The notes under the pieces were generated by a model. The model had not been told where the DNA came from and did no database searches. It saw only the letters and a program-made list of their open reading frames with translations. 64,000 bases of DNA from Helicoverpa zea. Taxonomy: Eukaryota; Arthropoda; Insecta; Lepidoptera; Noctuidae. The position numbers were made by a program, and so were the translations under genes. The DNA is taken from the NCBI RefSeq assembly GCF_022581195.2, contig NC_061467.1, forward strand, positions 1,612,001 to 1,676,000. The letters run 5' to 3'. Shown here one piece after another: positions 61,701 through 64,000 of this stretch (position 1 is the stretch's first letter; the number at the start of each line of letters is the position of its first letter).

Positions 61701-62592
61701 GATGAATGACTAACCATCCCACATATTTGCAGATCCTGGCCCACGAGAGCTTCGCGCAGCTGCGGCAGATATTCGAGGAGTACAAGAACATCTCGGGCCG
61801 CACCATCGAGCAGGCCATCAAGGCGGAGATAGGAGGAGAGCTGAAGGAGGCGCTGTCGGCTATCGGTCGGTTAACTTCTTCATAATTTTTCTTGTGTCCC
61901 CGATATTCCTATTCAAAACCTCTCACATCTTTGTCAATATTTTTTTGGATGATTATAATTTAATTTAAGTCTGTACTATATAGGTGGCGCCACACATCAT
62001 TTTAGGTAATATCCCGGAGCTTTCCAATTATGACACCAAAAAATCTGGTTTGGGATATGTGTAACTCTGTCTTATTCCTAGCATATTATACGATTTATAG
62101 AAACACCGGAAGGAACCATTAACAAGATACTTCAAACAATCTTATATCAAGACAGGTGGCCAAAAACTTCTAATCACTAACCGTAACCGCCGCGACTTTC
62201 AGTGGAATGCGTGGAGAACGCATCAGCATGGTTCGCCACCCGACTGCGGAAAGCGATGCAGGGCCTCGGCACGGACGACAGAACACTCATCAGGATCCTA
62301 GTCAGCCGCTCCGAGATCGACCTTGGAGCCATCAAGGCCGAATACGAACGATTATACGATAAAACCTTGGAAAGCGAGATTAAGGTACGTAATCCTCATT
62401 TTTATTTCAGTGGAGTGCGTCGAAAATGCTCCCGCGTGGTTCGCGGCCAGGCTGCGGAATGCCATGCAGGGTGCTGGCACGGAAGACCAGACCCTGGTCA
62501 GGATTGTGGTGTCGAGGGCTGAGATAGATCTGGGCAGCATCAAGACGGAGTACGAGAGGCTGTATGATAAGACCCTCCACAGTGATCTGTCG
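49707..62592 (+). CDS. AnxB10: Annexin B10-like, seven exons in window, 3' end beyond the right edge
   Basis: Exons: 49707-49718, 52776-52952, 55133-55337, 55900-55979, 58004-58117, 61733-61865, then either 62203-62384 (7a) or 62411-62592 (7b). Phases agree throughout. The protein starts MVFQRDPTVVGVPNFNATED. Annexin repeats carry KGFGTDEQ (repeat 1), DGLGTDEH (2), AKWGTDEE (3) and QGLGTDDR or QGAGTEDQ (4), i.e. the GxGT calcium-site loops. Phrases LPPEEYLCKELH, RPLAEHMCSETSGDFRRLL and AIVECV fit insect annexin B10 better than B9; the assignment rests on remembered sequence. Annexins bind acidic phospholipids with calcium at cytoplasmic membrane faces. The exon for the last residues (typically SGDYKRALLAL-like) is not in the window. 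Exon 5 is followed by dead tandem copies. Large introns hold a TA-flanked element, a 147-bp array and a broken mobile-element gene. Confidence 0.9.
49958..50015 (+). repeat. Perfect 25-bp hairpin with 8-nt loop in annexin intron 1
   Basis: Arms 49958-49982 (aagcctccctttgttgtgtt...) and 49991-50015 are exact reverse complements around tttatatg. It is the most perfect small hairpin noticed in the window. It could be a short foldback remnant or a small-RNA precursor; the sequence alone cannot decide. Confidence 0.7.
50502..51801. mobile_element. 1.3-kb TA-flanked element with subterminal repeats
   Basis: The ends gggtaaatacgccaaatgtc (extending to ggcc) and ggccgacatttggcgtattt plus accc are inverted repeats of about 24 bp, flanked by TA. 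Inside are several ggccgacttta / ggccgacattt phrases (near 50938, 51116, 51546, 51590), resembling subterminal transposase-binding repeats. No transposase ORF is seen. Confidence 0.75.
52631..52673. repeat. 17-bp perfect stem, 9-nt loop, upstream of annexin exon 2
   Basis: The arms aaatcggcccagagtct and agactctgggccgattt face a gcaacttga loop, 103 bp before the exon 2 acceptor. A second small stem (cttgcagactgcaag) sits just before it. Confidence 0.6.
52953..55132. other. Annexin intron 2
   Basis: Apart from a SINE body copy at about 54345-54545 (ctgtagatcccggctgtcat, cttgacagtcgttacgggta), I see no recognisable element or coding sequence. Confidence 0.5.
55980..58003. other. Annexin intron 4
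   Basis: An inverted copy of the 'aagaaaatcttggaatctta' repeat lies at 56095-56250. The rest is AT-rich without coding exons that I can recognise. Confidence 0.5.
58118..58368 (+). pseudogene. Two tandem copies of annexin exon 5 after the real exon
   Basis: The exon's last 90 nt plus donor recur with gtcgacgcgg at 58028 (real), 58153 and 58275. Copy 2 has an Asp-to-Asn change and lost one gag codon. Copy 3 has an altered last codon (agg) and a changed flank. The junctions read gtgagtgaacaatattgagagcag, a 24-nt GT...AG spacer. The 11 nt after that AG leave copy 2 and copy 3 out of frame, so they are probably non-functional. Confidence 0.8.
58948..59880 (-). pseudogene. Broken gene of a mobile-element-associated protein family
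   Basis: On the minus strand the remains read, N- to C-terminal: a worn zinc-finger-like YFCNICGEYAFKDCRLSVS and KTCVESLRLWKNKKRPHFK (about 59860-59640), then LPPLYIKVGLMKQFVKALNK and KLKAGISYGPQIRRLMKDEK (59500-59310), then, after a frameshift near 59300, LGCNMSIKVYLLLSHFDHFP, ENLCDLSEEQGERFHQDIRT and WNANMMANYCC. This family, with its SEEQGERFHQDI signature, occurs in many copies in arthropod genomes and I associate it with transposons. At least one frameshift and several stops make it dead. Confidence 0.75.
60106..60519 (+). other. 137-codon open stretch without recognisable similarity
   Basis: The frame is open but includes ttttttaccgacttcaaaaa followed by atggaggag, a phrase common at the ends of lepidopteran repeats. 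I regard the ORF as chance within a repeat remnant. Confidence 0.3.
60890..61640 (+). repeat. 147-bp tandem array, five units, in annexin intron 5
   Basis: The phrase accgattt recurs at 60951, 61098, 61245, 61392 and 61539, exactly 147 bp apart. Units carry agaaccggtttttctc.gacc and actactgggcaaatggct. Units 2 and 4 resemble each other (cagtgcagtaaagaac), as do 3 and 5, so a 294-bp higher-order unit is visible. Confidence 0.85.
62203..62384 (+). CDS. AnxB10: Annexin alternative exon 7a (annexin repeat 4, version a)
   Basis: 182 nt, entered in phase 1 and leaving in phase 0. It encodes ECVENASAWFATRLRKAMQG, then LGTDDRTLIRILVSRSEIDL and EYERLYDKTLESEIK. The acceptor is ctttcag and the donor gtacgt. 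It shares most residues with exon 7b, differing at the calcium loop (GLGTDD against GAGTED) and at the C-terminus. Confidence 0.9.
62411..62592 (+). CDS. AnxB10: Annexin alternative exon 7b (annexin repeat 4, version b)
   Basis: Again 182 nt with the same phases: ECVENAPAWFAARLRNAMQG, AGTEDQTLVRIVVSRAEIDL and EYERLYDKTLHSDLS. The acceptor is tttatttcag and the donor gtatgt. Only 26 nt separate it from 7a, so the two cannot be spliced together. Joining both would also break the frame, so they should be mutually exclusive. Confidence 0.9.
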
Positions 62593-62814
62593 GTATGTAA
62601 GGGTGAATGGTGGGGCGGTGGGGGGATTGTGATTAATTGTTGGTGGCTGGTTTGGAAGTTTTCGTTTATGTTTGCTTGGAAAAATGAGAAATAGGCACAT
62701 AGTCCTTGAAGAACTCAAATCATACCATCTTTCTTTTTTAAAGGTGGTTAATATTTTATGAATTATAAGTTGGGACATAAGTCGGGACACCTTACACCTT
62801 TTCACACACGGTCG

Positions 62815-63040
62815 GTTAGCCCCATGGTAAGTTATTTATTAACTTGTGTTATGGGTGCTAACACAACTGATAAACTACATATAACTACATATATACATAT
62901 TTATAAATACATATCATAACACCCAGACCACGGCCAACAAGCATGCTCATCACACAAATGTCGACCGAACCGGGAATCGAACCCGGGACCTCAGGTTCGG
63001 CGGTCCAGCATGATGACCATTGTGCGATCGAGGTGTCGAA
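62815..63040 (-). mobile_element. tRNA-derived SINE-like element
   Basis: The minus strand reads acacctcgatcgcacaatgg ... gggttcgattcccggttcgg, a tRNA-like head with a box B, followed by a body with tgggtgttatgatatgtatt. No intact tRNA cloverleaf can be shown, so a SINE is preferred. Confidence 0.6.
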
Positions 63041-64000
63041 TTGTGCAAATCTTCGATAGGGTACGGCATAAAACTCTCACCGTACACAATACATACATAC
63101 ACTATAATTTTATGACGGTAATAGCATTGATTTACGGGACATTTTATACTGTATGCTTATAACTTGTAACCTAACCAAAAACAAAATTACAATTTAACTT
63201 CAATTATTTAAACAAATCTCCTTCCAAACCAGTCTAAATATATATAATAACTCATATTACTCATATATATATCCCCTCGTCGCCCCTATTTAATGCTTGG
63301 ATGCTTGACCTTATCACACAAGACCTATAGAACCGCACGGCATCTTTTATTTTGCAACTTTTAGCTGTTACCTGCACTAAATAAGTCAGGAATGCCATAA
63401 AAGCCTGCTGGAATATATGTTACGAACATTCTTCAAGAATATGGTGATGGGCAATTATTATTTACTATTTATTATGTGTTTTAATAAGAATATGAATGTT
63501 TATCTGATGAACCTTAACCATCGGACTGAATTTTCAAACAATTTGTTTGCACAAAGCTCTTTGCTTCGAAATTATCATTTATATTCTTTTTAAGCACTAT
63601 TGCAGCACAATACGAGCATGAAAGTAATGCTTTAGAAATACATTTCAAAATTAATGAAAGCATGGCAATTGCTTATTTCAACAAAAGTTAAGAAACGGTA
63701 CAATCCTATTTGGCATTTTATTCTTCGATATCCAGTTATTCACATTATTTTTTGTTAATTTTACAGTCTAAATGCAGTTACAATAGAGTATAATAGGAAT
63801 ATTTTTTTGCTTTCTATGTAATTTTGATAAACTTAAATCATTACTTTTATGTTGTTTGTAATGTGGTTTAATATATTTTCACATTTTTGTAACTCTTTGC
63901 CAACGTGAATCGGAAAGGAGGTGAGAACTATTTAAAGAAATATATCTTGGTCCCATATAAGAGAAATAAAGATCCCATAAAGATTTTAGTCGTATTAAAT
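63041..64000. other. Annexin intron continuing off the window
   Basis: The sequence is AT-rich with no exon recognised. The final annexin exon was looked for and not found. Confidence 0.5.

Noticed and set aside
62960..63040. Possible tRNA gene (gggttcgattcccgg on the minus strand)
   Set aside because: Box B is good, but a complete acceptor stem and anticodon arm could not be built, and a SINE-like body follows.

Overview
This is an AT-rich, intron-rich animal nuclear window. The protein matches, the GT-AG exon structure and the repeat families all point to a moth or butterfly (Lepidoptera, plausibly a noctuid-like moth). The repeats include Helitrons ending in a GC hairpin plus CTAG, tRNA-derived SINEs, and hAT- and piggyBac-like miniature elements. 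The species is inference; the insect gene structures are read directly. Exons were assembled by hand from splice sites, reading frame and remembered family sequence.

Layout: (1) 644-18152, plus strand: a complete 17-exon HID1 gene, a myristoylated Golgi/trans-Golgi trafficking protein. (2) 24019-28493, minus strand: a small four-exon gene for an unrecognised two-membrane-segment protein with C-terminal PPPY and PPAY motifs. One of its exons lies in a 129-bp tandem array. (3) 31026-48516, plus strand: a complete six-exon SPSB3-type SPRY/SOCS-box gene. It is divergent from the PPxY gene, so 28.5-31.0 kb probably holds a shared promoter region. (4) 49707 to beyond the right edge, plus strand: an annexin B10-like gene missing its last exon(s), with two alternative exons for the fourth annexin repeat. 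The genes look like unrelated housekeeping and trafficking neighbours. HID1 and annexin both concern membranes, but nothing in the sequence links them functionally.

Introns and intergenic DNA are full of mobile elements: two 2.2-kb Helitron-like copies in opposite orientation 30 kb apart, a small Helitron, two hAT-like elements with 8-bp target duplications (one hosting an RTE-type reverse transcriptase fragment), a TTAA-flanked MITE, a 616-bp element with very CpG-rich 158-bp inverted repeats, several other inverted-repeat elements, three or more SINE families, a 147-bp satellite-like array and a broken mobile-element protein gene.

The most unusual theme is local tandem duplication of coding exons. 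It occurs five times in three genes: HID1 exon 5, HID1 exon 15, PPxY exon C, annexin exon 5 and annexin exon 7. In four of the five, the copies are separated by a GT...AG spacer of only 12-26 nt, far below a splicable intron. One pair (annexin 7a/7b) looks functional and mutually exclusive. The PPxY array stays in frame. The HID1 copies and annexin exon 5 copies 2 and 3 look dead.
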